Shown: piece by piece, positions 50,620 through 59,312 of the stretch
How positions within the stretch are numbered: position 1 is the first letter of the stretch
How the letters are laid out: each line of letters begins with the position of its first letter
Source of the DNA: CAIYZT01 sp947461435
GTDB taxonomy: Bacteria > Pseudomonadota > Alphaproteobacteria > Rhodobacterales > Rhodobacteraceae
DNA: 64,000 nt
Assembly (NCBI GenBank): GCA_965284435.1
Contig: OZ260083.1
Location: 1-64,000, forward strand
Direction of reading: 5' to 3'
Made by a program: the position numbers and the translations under genes
Notes under the pieces: generated by a model
Seen by the model: the letters and a program-made list of their open reading frames with translations, nothing else
What the model was told of the DNA's origin: nothing
Databases searched by the model: none

Positions 50620-52229
50620 CGGGCGTCCGCCAAAACCCGCTCGGCACCTTTCCAACCCATCAAGATGGACGGGGCATTGGTGTTGCCCGCGATCAGATTG
50701 GGGAAGGCGCTGGCATCGATCACCCGCAGGCCCTGCACCCCATGCACGCGGCAGCCCGCATCCACCACCGACGTGGCCGCATCCCGGCCCATCCGCGCGG
50801 TGCAGGACGGGTGATACACCGTGCCGGACCGTTGCCGAAAGTCGGCGATCATGTCTTCGTCCGATTGAACGGCGGGTCCGGGGCGCAACTCTTCGGCCAC
50901 CAAGGGCGCAAACGCCGGCTGCGCCGCGATATGGCGCAGGTATTTCACAGCGGCCAGCATCTCTTCGACGTCATTGTTGGTTGAATAGGCATTGGCGGTG
51001 ATGACCGGATGCATAAAGGGATCTGCACTGCGCAGCCGGATCGTTCCGCGCGATGTGGGCCGGCAATTTGACAGGCCGATCGACAGGCCCGAATAGGGAT
51101 CAGGGGTCAGCAAAGGCCGCTCGCCTGCTTTGGGAAGCAAGGTTGAAAAGGCCTGAAAATACAATTGCATATTGGGCCGGTCCAGATCCGGCCTTGTGCG
51201 AAAGAACCCGCCGCCATGGTTGATCGACTTGGCCAAAGGTCCGCCGCCCGTCATGACATATTGCAACCCGACAAACAGCTTGCCCCACCACGGACGCAAA
51301 ATGTCGTTATAAGTGGGAACCTTCATCCGCCAGGTATAGTTGACGCCCTGATGGTCGTTCAGATTGTCGCCCACATTGGCGTTGTCCAAAACCACCGGCA
51401 AACCCAGATCCTGCAAGGCCGCCCCCGGCCCGATACCCGACAGTTGCAGCAGCTGCGGCGAATTGATCGCGCCGCCTGACAAGATCACCTCGGCATTGCA
51501 GCGCAGCTCGATCTTCTGTCCGTTTTGAACATACTCCACCCCCACCGCCCGGCGGCCTTCCATGATCACCCGCGTCACCTGCGCCCGTGTGATCACCTTC
51601 AGGTTGGATCGCTTCATCGCAGGGCGCAAAAACGCCCGCGCCGCGGAATTGCGCCGCGCGCCCTTGATCGACATTTGATAGGTGCCCGCGCCTTCCTGCT
51701 CGGCGCCATTGAAATCGGCGTTATGGGGCAGGCCTGCCTGCCCACAGGCCGCGATGTAATCTTGCACCAAGGGATGCAGACCCTTGCGGTTTTCGGAAAT
51801 GAACAAGGGCCCGCCCTTGCCGCGATAGGCATCGCCCCCCGCCTCGGTATCTTCGATTGACCGATAGGCGCTCAAACAATCGTCCCAGCCCCAGCCCGGG
51901 TTTTCTGCGCCCCATTCGTCATAATCAGCCCTGTGACCGCGGATCCAGACCATCGCGTTGATGCTGGATGACCCCCCAAGGATCTTGCCCCTCGGCCAAT
52001 GGTCCCGCTGGCCCGCCAACCCCGGATCCGGCTCTGTCTTGTACATCCAGTTCACAGCCGGATCGTAAAACAGTTTGCCATAGCCAAGCGGCAGATGCAC
52101 ATAGAACCGCCGGTCGGTGCCGCCCGCTTCCAGCAGCACAACCTTGTGTTTCCCCGATTCCGTCAGACGGTTCGCCACCACCGAACCGGCAGAGCCGGAT
52201 CCCACGATGATATAGTCGGTGTCGTGCAT
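50616..52229 (-). CDS. GMC-family oxidoreductase (choline dehydrogenase-like)
   Basis: 537 residues. The N-terminal FAD motif 'DYIIVGSGSAGSVVANRL' and the GMC signatures 'GKILGGSSSINAMVWIRG' and 'GAINSPQLLQLSGIG' are present, as are the C-terminal 'YHPSCTARMG' (catalytic His) and 'NTNAPSILMG'. BetA-type choline dehydrogenases and alcohol dehydrogenases share this pattern, and only the neighbourhood with betC favours choline. It would make betaine aldehyde. No BetB (betaine-aldehyde dehydrogenase) lies in the window. Confidence 0.85.
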   Translation of the reverse strand: MHDTDYIIVGSGSAGSVVANRLTESGKHKVVLLEAGGTDRRFYVHLPLGYGKLFYDPAVNWMYKTEPDPGLAGQRDHWPRGKILGGSSSINAMVWIRGHRADYDEWGAENPGWGWDDCLSAYRSIEDTEAGGDAYRGKGGPLFISENRKGLHPLVQDYIAACGQAGLPHNADFNGAEQEGAGTYQMSIKGARRNSAARAFLRPAMKRSNLKVITRAQVTRVIMEGRRAVGVEYVQNGQKIELRCNAEVILSGGAINSPQLLQLSGIGPGAALQDLGLPVVLDNANVGDNLNDHQGVNYTWRMKVPTYNDILRPWWGKLFVGLQYVMTGGGPLAKSINHGGGFFRTRPDLDRPNMQLYFQAFSTLLPKAGERPLLTPDPYSGLSIGLSNCRPTSRGTIRLRSADPFMHPVITANAYSTNNDVEEMLAAVKYLRHIAAQPAFAPLVAEELRPGPAVQSDEDMIADFRQRSGTVYHPSCTARMGRDAATSVVDAGCRVHGVQGLRVIDASAFPNLIAGNTNAPSILMGWKGAERVLADAR

Positions 52230-52343
52230 GGGGGCCTCCGGACGCGTGCCGATCACTCCTATCGCTCGATCAACCCCTTGCCTTGGCCATCTCCGACAGG
52301 TTTTGTCGCAAATCTGTCACGTCCCGTCGCCGCGCGCTGACCC

Positions 52344-53150
52344 TTACTTTCCCTTCCAGACAGGATCGCGCTTTTCCGCAAAGGCGCGGGCCCCCTCAAG
52401 TTGATCGTCGCTGGAATACAACCTGTCCACCGTCGGCAGTTGCCGCTTGGTCACCCGGTTCAGCGCGTCTTGAAAGCGCATATCTTCGGCCTCGCGGACC
52501 ACTTCCTTGATCGCGGCATAGACCAAAGGCGGCCCCGATTCCAAAAGGCGTGCCAGATCCCATGCCTTGGCCAGCAAATCACCTTGCGTGGTGATTTCCT
52601 TGACGATCCCCCAACGGTGGGCTTCGTGTGCGTCAAACCAGCGGCCGGTCAGCAGCAGATCCATCGCCACATGATAGGGGATCCGTTTGGGCAGTTTGAT
52701 GCTGGCCGCATCCGCCACCGTGCCCGAACGGATTTCGGGCAGCGCAAAGGTGGCAGTGTCCGAACACAGGATCAGATCGGCCGACAGCGCCAGCTCCAAA
52801 CCGCCGCCGCAGCAAATGCCATTGACCGCCGCGATCACGGGCTTGTTCAGGTTGGGCAATTCTTGCAAGCCGCCAAAGCCGCCCACGCCGTAATCCCCGT
52901 CCACCGCATCCCCGCCTGCCGCCGCCTTCAGATCCCATCCGGGACAGAAAAACTTCTCGCCCTTGGCCCGCAGAATACACACCCGCAGATTGTCATCGTC
53001 GCGAAAGGCCCGAAACGTCAGCCCCATGATCCGGCTGGTGACAAGATCAATGGCATTGGCCTTGCCGCGCGACAGGGTCACTTCCAAAACCGCCCCCTCG
53101 CGCCGCGTCAGAATCGGCCCCTCCGTCAACATCTGCATGTCCATCTTCAC
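52344..53150 (-). CDS. caiD: carnitinyl-CoA dehydratase-like enoyl-CoA hydratase
   Basis: 268 residues of the crotonase fold: 'PVIAAVNGICCGGGLELALSADLI' (oxyanion hole) and 'GEKFFCPGWDLKAAAGGD'. Length, internal motifs and the C-terminal 'AFAEKRDPVWKG' agree closely with CaiD, which interconverts crotonobetainyl-CoA and L-carnitinyl-CoA. A GTG start at 53150 overlaps the ligase stop as GTGA; ATGs at 53144 and 53138 are alternatives. It is the last gene of the operon with the CoA ligase. Confidence 0.8.
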   Translation of the reverse strand: MKMDMQMLTEGPILTRREGAVLEVTLSRGKANAIDLVTSRIMGLTFRAFRDDDNLRVCILRAKGEKFFCPGWDLKAAAGGDAVDGDYGVGGFGGLQELPNLNKPVIAAVNGICCGGGLELALSADLILCSDTATFALPEIRSGTVADAASIKLPKRIPYHVAMDLLLTGRWFDAHEAHRWGIVKEITTQGDLLAKAWDLARLLESGPPLVYAAIKEVVREAEDMRFQDALNRVTKRQLPTVDRLYSSDDQLEGARAFAEKRDPVWKGK

Positions 53151-55138
53151 ACCTTTCGTATCAGCGCATCCACCGCAACCGCCCCTTCGGGCCGCACGAG
53201 GATCGGGTTTATCTCTATCTCTTCAAGGCTTTGGTCAGCCAGCATCGCCGCACCAAGCCGCTCGGCAATCTGCGCGACCGCGCCCATGTCGGCCTTGGTC
53301 CGGCCGCGATATCCATCCAGCAGCGGCCACAGCCGCAACCGGCGCAGGGCGGCCAGAATCTCGTCTTGCGTGGCCGGCAAGATCACGGTGACGGTATCGG
53401 CCAGAACCTCTGCCGTCACGCCGCCCATCCCAAGGGTCAGACTAAGCCCGTAAACAGGATCGCGCCGCAGACCCAGCAAAATCTCGGCGACGGCCCCCGT
53501 CACCATTTCTTCGGCCAGATAACCGCTGGCACCGGGCATCTCGGCTTGGCCCCCAAGATGCGCCAAACCCAATCGTACAGCCCCCGCCTCTGTCTTGTGC
53601 GCAAAGCCAAGACCCTTCAGCACAAGGGGCGCGGTCAGGCTGGCAGATTTGTCCGCCAATTCTGTCAGGCTTGCTGCGATCACCGATCGCGGCACCGGCA
53701 CGCCCAAAGCCGCCAAGATCTGCTTGCCCTCGGCCTCGCTTAGCATCGGGGCCTCACGGGGGGGCAAGGCCGCAGCCGGGCGCCATCCGGTCACGCCGGG
53801 CGCCACCTGCGCCGCCTTGACCGCGGCAAGCGCCGTTTCCAGCCCCATCAAGGTGCAGACCCCCTCATCCATCAGGCGGATGGCATAGGATTCATCAAAG
53901 TTTTCCGCCATCGATGCAACCGGCAAGGCAATCTTGCCCGTCGCCCGCTGCGCGGCAACAATCGCGTCCAAAGCGGGTTGATACCCAGACGGATCACAGC
54001 GGTCGCCCCGCGGCGGATCAATGATGTAGATCCCCGCATCATAGGCCTGCAGCATGGTGGTGAAGACATCGGTCGTCCGCGGCCCGTCCCCCCAGATGAA
54101 GGTGTGATAATCCAAAGGGTTCGCGATCGTCACGATGGGCCCCAAAATCTCGCCCAACCGCGCCCGGGTCGCCTCGGGCACCGGGGGAAAATCTATCCCG
54201 AAGGGCGCGGCCAAATCGGCCACCAACCCGGCCTCACCGCCAGAACAAGACAGCGAACACAGCCGCGTGCCAATCTGCGGGCCATGCGTGTGGAAAATCT
54301 TCAATGTCTCGATCAGTTCAGAGGGTGTGTTCACTTCCGCCACGCCGATCTGCCGCAAAAACGCCGATGAGGCCGCCCCGCCCCCCGCCAAAGACGCGGT
54401 ATGGCTGGCCGCCGCCGTCCGGCTCAATTCCGTTTTGCCGGACTTGATGCACACAACGCCCTTTCCCGCCGCCCGCGCCTTTTGGGCAAGGGCCGCAAAG
54501 GCCGGGGCGTCATCGATCCCTTCGATATACATCCCCAAAGCCGTCACGCGCGGATCATCCAGCAAGGCCCCGGCCAGATCGGCCAGCCCAACCACCGCCG
54601 CATTGCCAAGGCAGGCCACATAGGCCACGGGCAGGCCCCGCTTTTGCATACCCAGATTGATCACGATGTTCGACGATTGGCTGACCAAAGCCACGCCTGT
54701 GTCAACACGTATACCGCCATGCTGATCGGGCCACAGCAGGGCCCCATCAAGATAATTGATCACGCCATAGCAGTTCGGCCCCAAAATGGGCATCTGCCCC
54801 GCCGCTTCGATCAGCCGCTGTTGAAGTTCCGGCTCTCCGGCCTCTGTCCAGCCCGAGGCAAAACAGATGGCCCCCCCCGCGCCCATGGCCGCCAATTCGC
54901 CAATAACATCGACCGTGGCATGCCGATTGACCCCAACAAATGTGGCATCCGGGGCCGATGGCAGGTCTGCAAGACGGGCATAGGCCTTCAGTCCGCCCAC
55001 CTCGGCCTTGGTCGGATGCACCGGCCAGACCGGGCCTTCAAACCCCATCTTTCGGCATTGTTCGATCACATTCAACGCCCAGCCTGCACCCAAGACGGCA
55101 ATCGACTTGGGGCGCAGCAAACGGTTCAAATCCTTCAT
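53147..55138 (-). CDS. NDP-forming acyl-CoA ligase (acetate-CoA ligase ADP-forming type)
   Basis: 663 residues. The CoA-binding domain starts 'LRPKSIAVLGAGWALNV' and has 'GPNCYGVINYL'. The second ligase domain and a C-terminal ATP-grasp part ('LSEAEGKQILAALGVPVPRS', 'LVLKGLGFAHKTEAGAVRLGL') follow. The enzyme would form acyl-CoA with ATP giving ADP. Next to CaiD- and ACAD-type genes it is a good candidate for activating gamma-butyrobetaine, crotonobetaine or carnitine, replacing the AMP-forming CaiC. ATG 55138 has GGAGG upstream. Confidence 0.82.
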   Translation of the reverse strand: MKDLNRLLRPKSIAVLGAGWALNVIEQCRKMGFEGPVWPVHPTKAEVGGLKAYARLADLPSAPDATFVGVNRHATVDVIGELAAMGAGGAICFASGWTEAGEPELQQRLIEAAGQMPILGPNCYGVINYLDGALLWPDQHGGIRVDTGVALVSQSSNIVINLGMQKRGLPVAYVACLGNAAVVGLADLAGALLDDPRVTALGMYIEGIDDAPAFAALAQKARAAGKGVVCIKSGKTELSRTAAASHTASLAGGGAASSAFLRQIGVAEVNTPSELIETLKIFHTHGPQIGTRLCSLSCSGGEAGLVADLAAPFGIDFPPVPEATRARLGEILGPIVTIANPLDYHTFIWGDGPRTTDVFTTMLQAYDAGIYIIDPPRGDRCDPSGYQPALDAIVAAQRATGKIALPVASMAENFDESYAIRLMDEGVCTLMGLETALAAVKAAQVAPGVTGWRPAAALPPREAPMLSEAEGKQILAALGVPVPRSVIAASLTELADKSASLTAPLVLKGLGFAHKTEAGAVRLGLAHLGGQAEMPGASGYLAEEMVTGAVAEILLGLRRDPVYGLSLTLGMGGVTAEVLADTVTVILPATQDEILAALRRLRLWPLLDGYRGRTKADMGAVAQIAERLGAAMLADQSLEEIEINPILVRPEGAVAVDALIRKV

Positions 55139-55337
55139 GGGCAACCTCCGCCGATTTGGGCCAACGCGCGGCGTCCTTGCAACATTCGGGGCCCGAAAGC
55201 CCAAGGCAGGGATTGGCCCGCCGCGGCTTTGAGGGGCCCCAAAGGGTCGGCATTTAAGCTTTGACGCGTGATGTTCAACATTTCATTTCCGGTGTCTGAC
55301 CCCAGTTTTCATCCGGGGTGATCCTGTCTTGCGCGGC

Positions 55338-56501
55338 TCAGGCCCCGTGCGGCCGCAGCAACTCGCGGCTGATGATGTGACGCTGGATCTCCGAGGTGCC
55401 CTCCCAGATCCGCTCCACTCTGGCGTCGCGCCAGATCCGCTCCAGCGGCAATTCATCCATCAAACCCATACCGCCATGAATCTGAATGGCCTCGTCCGCG
55501 ATCATGGCCAACACTTCGGTCGCCTTCAACTTGGCCATCGACATATCGGCCTCGGTGACGGTGCCTTGATCGTATTTCCACGCCGCTTCGCGCGTCAAAA
55601 GTTCGGCTGCCTTCAATTCCATGGCCATATCCGCCAGTTTGAAGGAAATGCCCTGAAACTTCCCGATCTGCTGGCCAAACTGTTTGCGTTCGGCGGCAAA
55701 GCTGATGGCGTGCGACAAGGCACGCTCGGCCCGGCCAAGGCAGGTCGAGGCGACTTGAAGCCGCGTTGCACCCAGCCATTTGCCCGCCACGTCAAAGCCC
55801 TTGTGCACCTCGCCCAGAACCTGCCGCTTGTTCAGGCGGCAATCGTCAAACTCAAGGATCATGTTGTTGTATCCGCGGTGCGAGACGTTGCGGTAGCCGT
55901 CGCGCACCGTGAAACCGGGCGTGCCCTTGTCGACAAGGAAGGCCGTGATCAGTTTCTTTTTTCCCCGGTGGGTTTCTTCTTCCCCCGTCGCCACCCAGAC
56001 GATGGCAAAATCGGCCACATCGGCGTGGCTGATGAAATGTTTCGTGCCGTTCAGAACGAAATCATCCCCCTCAGCCCGGGCAAATGCCTTCATCCCCCGC
56101 AAGTCGGATCCGGCACCCGGTTCGGTCATGGCTTGGCAGTCATGCTTTTCGCCGCGCACGCAGGGCAGCAAATACTGATCCCTCTGGTCGCCTTCGCAGG
56201 CCAAAAGAATGTTGGACGGGCGGCTCACGCAGTTCCAATGCAGCGCATAATTCGCGCGGCCCAGTTCCTTTTCGTACAAAAGCCAGGTCATCGTATCCAG
56301 ACCGGCCCCACCCACCTCTTCAGGCATATTGGCGGCGTAAAGGCCCGCAGCAATCGCCTTTGCGGCGATCTGCTTGCGCAGATCCTCGCGCAGCACGCCC
56401 GTGCGCTCGACCTCGGCCTCATGGGGATAAAGCTCGCTCTCCACGAAGGCGCGGGTTGCGTCAACGATCATCTGTTGTTCTTCGGACAGTCCGAAATGCA
56501 T
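55338..56501 (-). CDS. acyl-CoA dehydrogenase (probable gamma-butyrobetainyl-CoA dehydrogenase)
   Basis: 387 residues with ACAD signatures: 'AMTEPGAGSDLRGM', 'QIHGGMGLMDELPLERIWRDARV' and the catalytic Glu in 'IWEGTSEIQRHII'. It oxidises an acyl-CoA to the 2-enoyl-CoA with electron transfer flavoprotein. Next to the CaiD-like hydratase and the CoA ligase it plausibly makes crotonobetainyl-CoA from gamma-butyrobetainyl-CoA, by analogy with CaiA working in reverse. The gene lies 199 bp upstream of the ligase gene, so a second promoter may lie between. Confidence 0.82.
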   Translation of the reverse strand: MHFGLSEEQQMIVDATRAFVESELYPHEAEVERTGVLREDLRKQIAAKAIAAGLYAANMPEEVGGAGLDTMTWLLYEKELGRANYALHWNCVSRPSNILLACEGDQRDQYLLPCVRGEKHDCQAMTEPGAGSDLRGMKAFARAEGDDFVLNGTKHFISHADVADFAIVWVATGEEETHRGKKKLITAFLVDKGTPGFTVRDGYRNVSHRGYNNMILEFDDCRLNKRQVLGEVHKGFDVAGKWLGATRLQVASTCLGRAERALSHAISFAAERKQFGQQIGKFQGISFKLADMAMELKAAELLTREAAWKYDQGTVTEADMSMAKLKATEVLAMIADEAIQIHGGMGLMDELPLERIWRDARVERIWEGTSEIQRHIISRELLRPHGA

Positions 56502-56509
56502 GGGGGGCC

Positions 56510-57262
56510 TCAGGGGTCAGGGTTGATGGTAAAGCCGTCGACCGTCAGCGCCTGACCCGAAATCATGCGCGCGCCGTCCGAGGCCAGAAAAACACACAAG
56601 GCAGCAACATCTTCAGGGTCGGTCAGCCGCTTCAGCGCGGTCCCGGACGCATAGCCGTCGCGCACCGCCTGCGCTGTCATGCCCTTGGCGGCGGCTTCGG
56701 CCTCGATCACGCGGTCAATGCGGGGCCCGGTAACGGATCCGGGGCAAATGGCATTGGCCCGAATGCCAAAGCCGCCCAATTCCATCGCCACGGTTTTCAT
56801 CAGCCCGATCACGCCCCATTTGGCCGCCACATAGGGGCCGCGAAACGGCGTGCCATAAAGGCCCGACGTCGACGAGGTGAAGATCATGCAGCCCGATTTG
56901 GCGGCCGTCATCAGGGGCGCGGCATATTTCGCCGCCAGCATGGCCCCGTCCAGATTGACGCGAATACACGCGTGCCATTCGTCCAGCGGCATATCGGCAA
57001 TGCCCGCCGTGGGGCCCTTGATCCCGGCATTGGCGCATAGAACGTCCAGCCCGCCCCATTCGGCCGAAATCTCGGCGAACAAGGCCGCCATGGCGCCTTC
57101 GTCTGCGGCATCGCACCGCGAGGCGCGCATCGATGCGGGCACTGCCGCAAGCGCCGCCGCATCCACATCCGTCACCCAAACGCGATATCCGGCAGCGACA
57201 AAGGCATGGGCCGTGACCAGCCCAATCCCGTTTGCCCCCGCCGTGATCAGAACTCGGCTCAC
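56510..57262 (-). CDS. short-chain dehydrogenase/reductase
   Basis: 250 residues: 'LITAGANGIGLVTA' (TGxxxGxG-type), 'VWVTDVDA' (Asp suggests NAD), 'LCANAGIKGP', Ser in 'FTSSTSGLYG' and the active-site Y-x3-K in 'GPYVAAKWG'. It probably oxidises a 3-hydroxy group; with these neighbours 3-hydroxyacyl-CoA (carnitinyl-CoA) or a related amino alcohol is possible. Its start overlaps the carnitine dehydrogenase gene stop by 4 bp. Confidence 0.85.
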   Translation of the reverse strand: MSRVLITAGANGIGLVTAHAFVAAGYRVWVTDVDAAALAAVPASMRASRCDAADEGAMAALFAEISAEWGGLDVLCANAGIKGPTAGIADMPLDEWHACIRVNLDGAMLAAKYAAPLMTAAKSGCMIFTSSTSGLYGTPFRGPYVAAKWGVIGLMKTVAMELGGFGIRANAICPGSVTGPRIDRVIEAEAAAKGMTAQAVRDGYASGTALKRLTDPEDVAALCVFLASDGARMISGQALTVDGFTINPDP

Positions 57263-58722
57263 TTCTTCTGGCCCACCGCGCGGCCCGCCCCGTCGGGCAG
57301 GGGCAAACCGGAATGGGCATCGGCGATGGCCTTCAGATTGGCCCAGACCTGCGGCGCGGCAGGGGCCGATTTACCCTCGTCCATCTTCACATGCAGGCAC
57401 AATTGTTCAATCGTCGCCACGCAGCTATCGCCCTTCATGATCCGCACAAAGGACCGAAAGCGTTTTTCGTCGGCGCTCAGGATCTGCAACGTGCCCGTCA
57501 AACGATCACCCAGCTTCGCCTCGCCCAGATGGCGAATATGGGTTTCGGCCGAATAATAGGAATGGCCCGCCGCCACATAGTCCATCCCGGCCCCGATAAG
57601 GCGCAAAAAGGCGTCAATCGTTTCGGAATTGGCAAAGTAATAGCGGCTTTCGGTCATGTGACCGTTGTAGTCGATCCAGCCGGGCAGAACCTGCATATGC
57701 GCCATGACCAAGGGTTCGCCCTTCGGCCCCTTGTCGGTCTGCTCATGAAACACGGCCGCCCGCGCTTCGTCATGGGCGCGCAAAACCTTGCCCGCCCCCC
57801 AGTTGCGCTCTTTCAGGGCGCGCAAGAACCCCACAAGGTTCTGGTCCCTGATCCGCTCCAACTCGCGGATGCTGTAGGCCCCCGATTGCGCATCAGATTG
57901 GTTTGCCACCAGATCAACCAAGGCGTCGTTGAATTCGGGCACATCCATCAACTTGGTCCAAGGCCATTTCAACGCCGGGCCGAACTGCGCCATGAAATGC
58001 CGCATGCCCGCCTCGCCCCCCGCCACGCGGTAGGTTTCAAACAGGCCCATCTGCCCCCAGCGCAGCCCAAAGCCCATGCGAATCGCGTCATCGATTTCCG
58101 ATGTCGTCGCGATGCCGTCTTTCAGCATCCACAGCGCCTCGCGCCAGACCGCTTCAAGGAAACGGTTTCCGATGAAGGCGTCGATCTCTTTGCGGATCAC
58201 CAGCGGGAACATCCCGATGTCCTTCATGATCTGCACCGTCTTTTCCACCGTCGCCTCCGAGTTTTTCTCGGATCCCGAAATCTCAGACAGCGGCAGCAAA
58301 TAGACCGGGTTGAACGGATGCGCGACGATGATGTTTTCCGGCGCCGGGCTGCCCTGTTGCAGATCGCTTGCCTTGAATCCGCTGGTCGAAGAGCCGATCA
58401 GAACCCCCGGATTGGCCTGCTGCAACTGGGCATAGACCTTGTGCTTCAGATCGATGCGTTCTGAAACGGATTCCTGCACATATTCCGCCCCTTCAACCGC
58501 CTCGCCAATGGTGCCGTGAAAGGTCAGCGTGCCTTCGATCGGCATGGGTACATCCGACAGCGCCGGAAGCGCCAGACGGGCATTGTGCATCACGGCGGCA
58601 ATCTTGCGTTCGGCCTGTGGATCGGGATCAAACACACCCACGTCCCAGCCGTTCAGCAAGAACCGGGCCGTCCAGCCGCCACCAATCACCCCACCGCCAA
58701 TAATTGCCGCTTTCCGTGCCAT
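57259..58722 (-). CDS. cdhA: L-carnitine dehydrogenase fused to betainyl-CoA thioesterase
   Basis: 487 residues in two parts. Residues about 1-320 are a 3-hydroxyacyl-CoA-dehydrogenase-type NAD domain: 'AAIIGGGVIGGGWTARFLLNGWDV', 'HPFNPVYLLPLSEI' and 'DAFIGNRFLEAVWREAL'. Residues about 340-470 form a hotdog thioesterase with 'GWIDYNGHMTESRYYF'. The first part oxidises L-carnitine to 3-dehydrocarnitine. The second should hydrolyse betainyl-CoA to glycine betaine. In Pseudomonas these are separate proteins (CdhA and CdhB); the fusion is known from other alphaproteobacteria. The SDR gene follows with a 4-bp overlap. Confidence 0.9.
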   Translation of the reverse strand: MARKAAIIGGGVIGGGWTARFLLNGWDVGVFDPDPQAERKIAAVMHNARLALPALSDVPMPIEGTLTFHGTIGEAVEGAEYVQESVSERIDLKHKVYAQLQQANPGVLIGSSTSGFKASDLQQGSPAPENIIVAHPFNPVYLLPLSEISGSEKNSEATVEKTVQIMKDIGMFPLVIRKEIDAFIGNRFLEAVWREALWMLKDGIATTSEIDDAIRMGFGLRWGQMGLFETYRVAGGEAGMRHFMAQFGPALKWPWTKLMDVPEFNDALVDLVANQSDAQSGAYSIRELERIRDQNLVGFLRALKERNWGAGKVLRAHDEARAAVFHEQTDKGPKGEPLVMAHMQVLPGWIDYNGHMTESRYYFANSETIDAFLRLIGAGMDYVAAGHSYYSAETHIRHLGEAKLGDRLTGTLQILSADEKRFRSFVRIMKGDSCVATIEQLCLHVKMDEGKSAPAAPQVWANLKAIADAHSGLPLPDGAGRAVGQKK

Positions 58723-58775
58723 TTTTCGCCCTTTCTTCCCGGGGCTTTGGTGACGCCCCCCTGTTTCATGATTCG

Positions 58776-59312
58776 CTATTTGTCTTGAACCACGAATTCC
58801 AACTGTTCCACATTATAGCCATTGGCCGTCAAAGCCGCCAAAGCCCGCGCCATCTTGGCCTTGGTCAGCTTGGGCTTGCGCGACAAGATCCAGCCGAAAT
58901 CGCCCGTCGGTGCGCCGACGACAGCCATCGAATAGTCTGGTTCCAGATGCAAAACCCAATAATCCCCGGCGGCGATAGACCCCAGCCACGGCACAAACGT
59001 GACTTTCAGCTTGCCGGGGCTGACCACCCAAGCCTGCCCTTCAATCGTTTCATCCGCGCCATCCTTGCCGCAGCTGTTCAAGACAGAAACACGCCCATCG
59101 TCCCGCAGCCCATAGGTGGCCGTCACATTCTGGCAACCGCGCTCGAACCGATTGGGAAACCGGGCGATTTCATACCATTGGCCCAAATACTGGTTCAGAT
59201 CGACAGAGGTGACCACCGACAGGGGCACGCTTTGATCGCGCACCTGCGCCCCGGCGACCAAGGGGGTCACAAGCACCGCGACCAAAAGCCCAAGGCGCGC
59301 GATGCCTGTCAT
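58776..59312 (-). CDS. bacterial lipocalin (Blc-like)
   Basis: 178 residues with a signal peptide ('LGLLVAVLVTPLVAGAQ'). The lipocalin signature 'LNQYLGQWYEIARFPNRFERGCQNVTATYGL' is clear (GxW and a nearby Cys), followed by 'DYWVLHLEPDYSMAVVGAPTGDFGWILSRKP'. No lipobox is seen, so it is probably a soluble periplasmic form. It overlaps the BKACE stop by 4 bp (ATGA), so it is in the carnitine operon. Such proteins bind lipids or hydrophobic ligands; why it is coupled here is unclear. Confidence 0.88.
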   Translation of the reverse strand: MTGIARLGLLVAVLVTPLVAGAQVRDQSVPLSVVTSVDLNQYLGQWYEIARFPNRFERGCQNVTATYGLRDDGRVSVLNSCGKDGADETIEGQAWVVSPGKLKVTFVPWLGSIAAGDYWVLHLEPDYSMAVVGAPTGDFGWILSRKPKLTKAKMARALAALTANGYNVEQLEFVVQDK

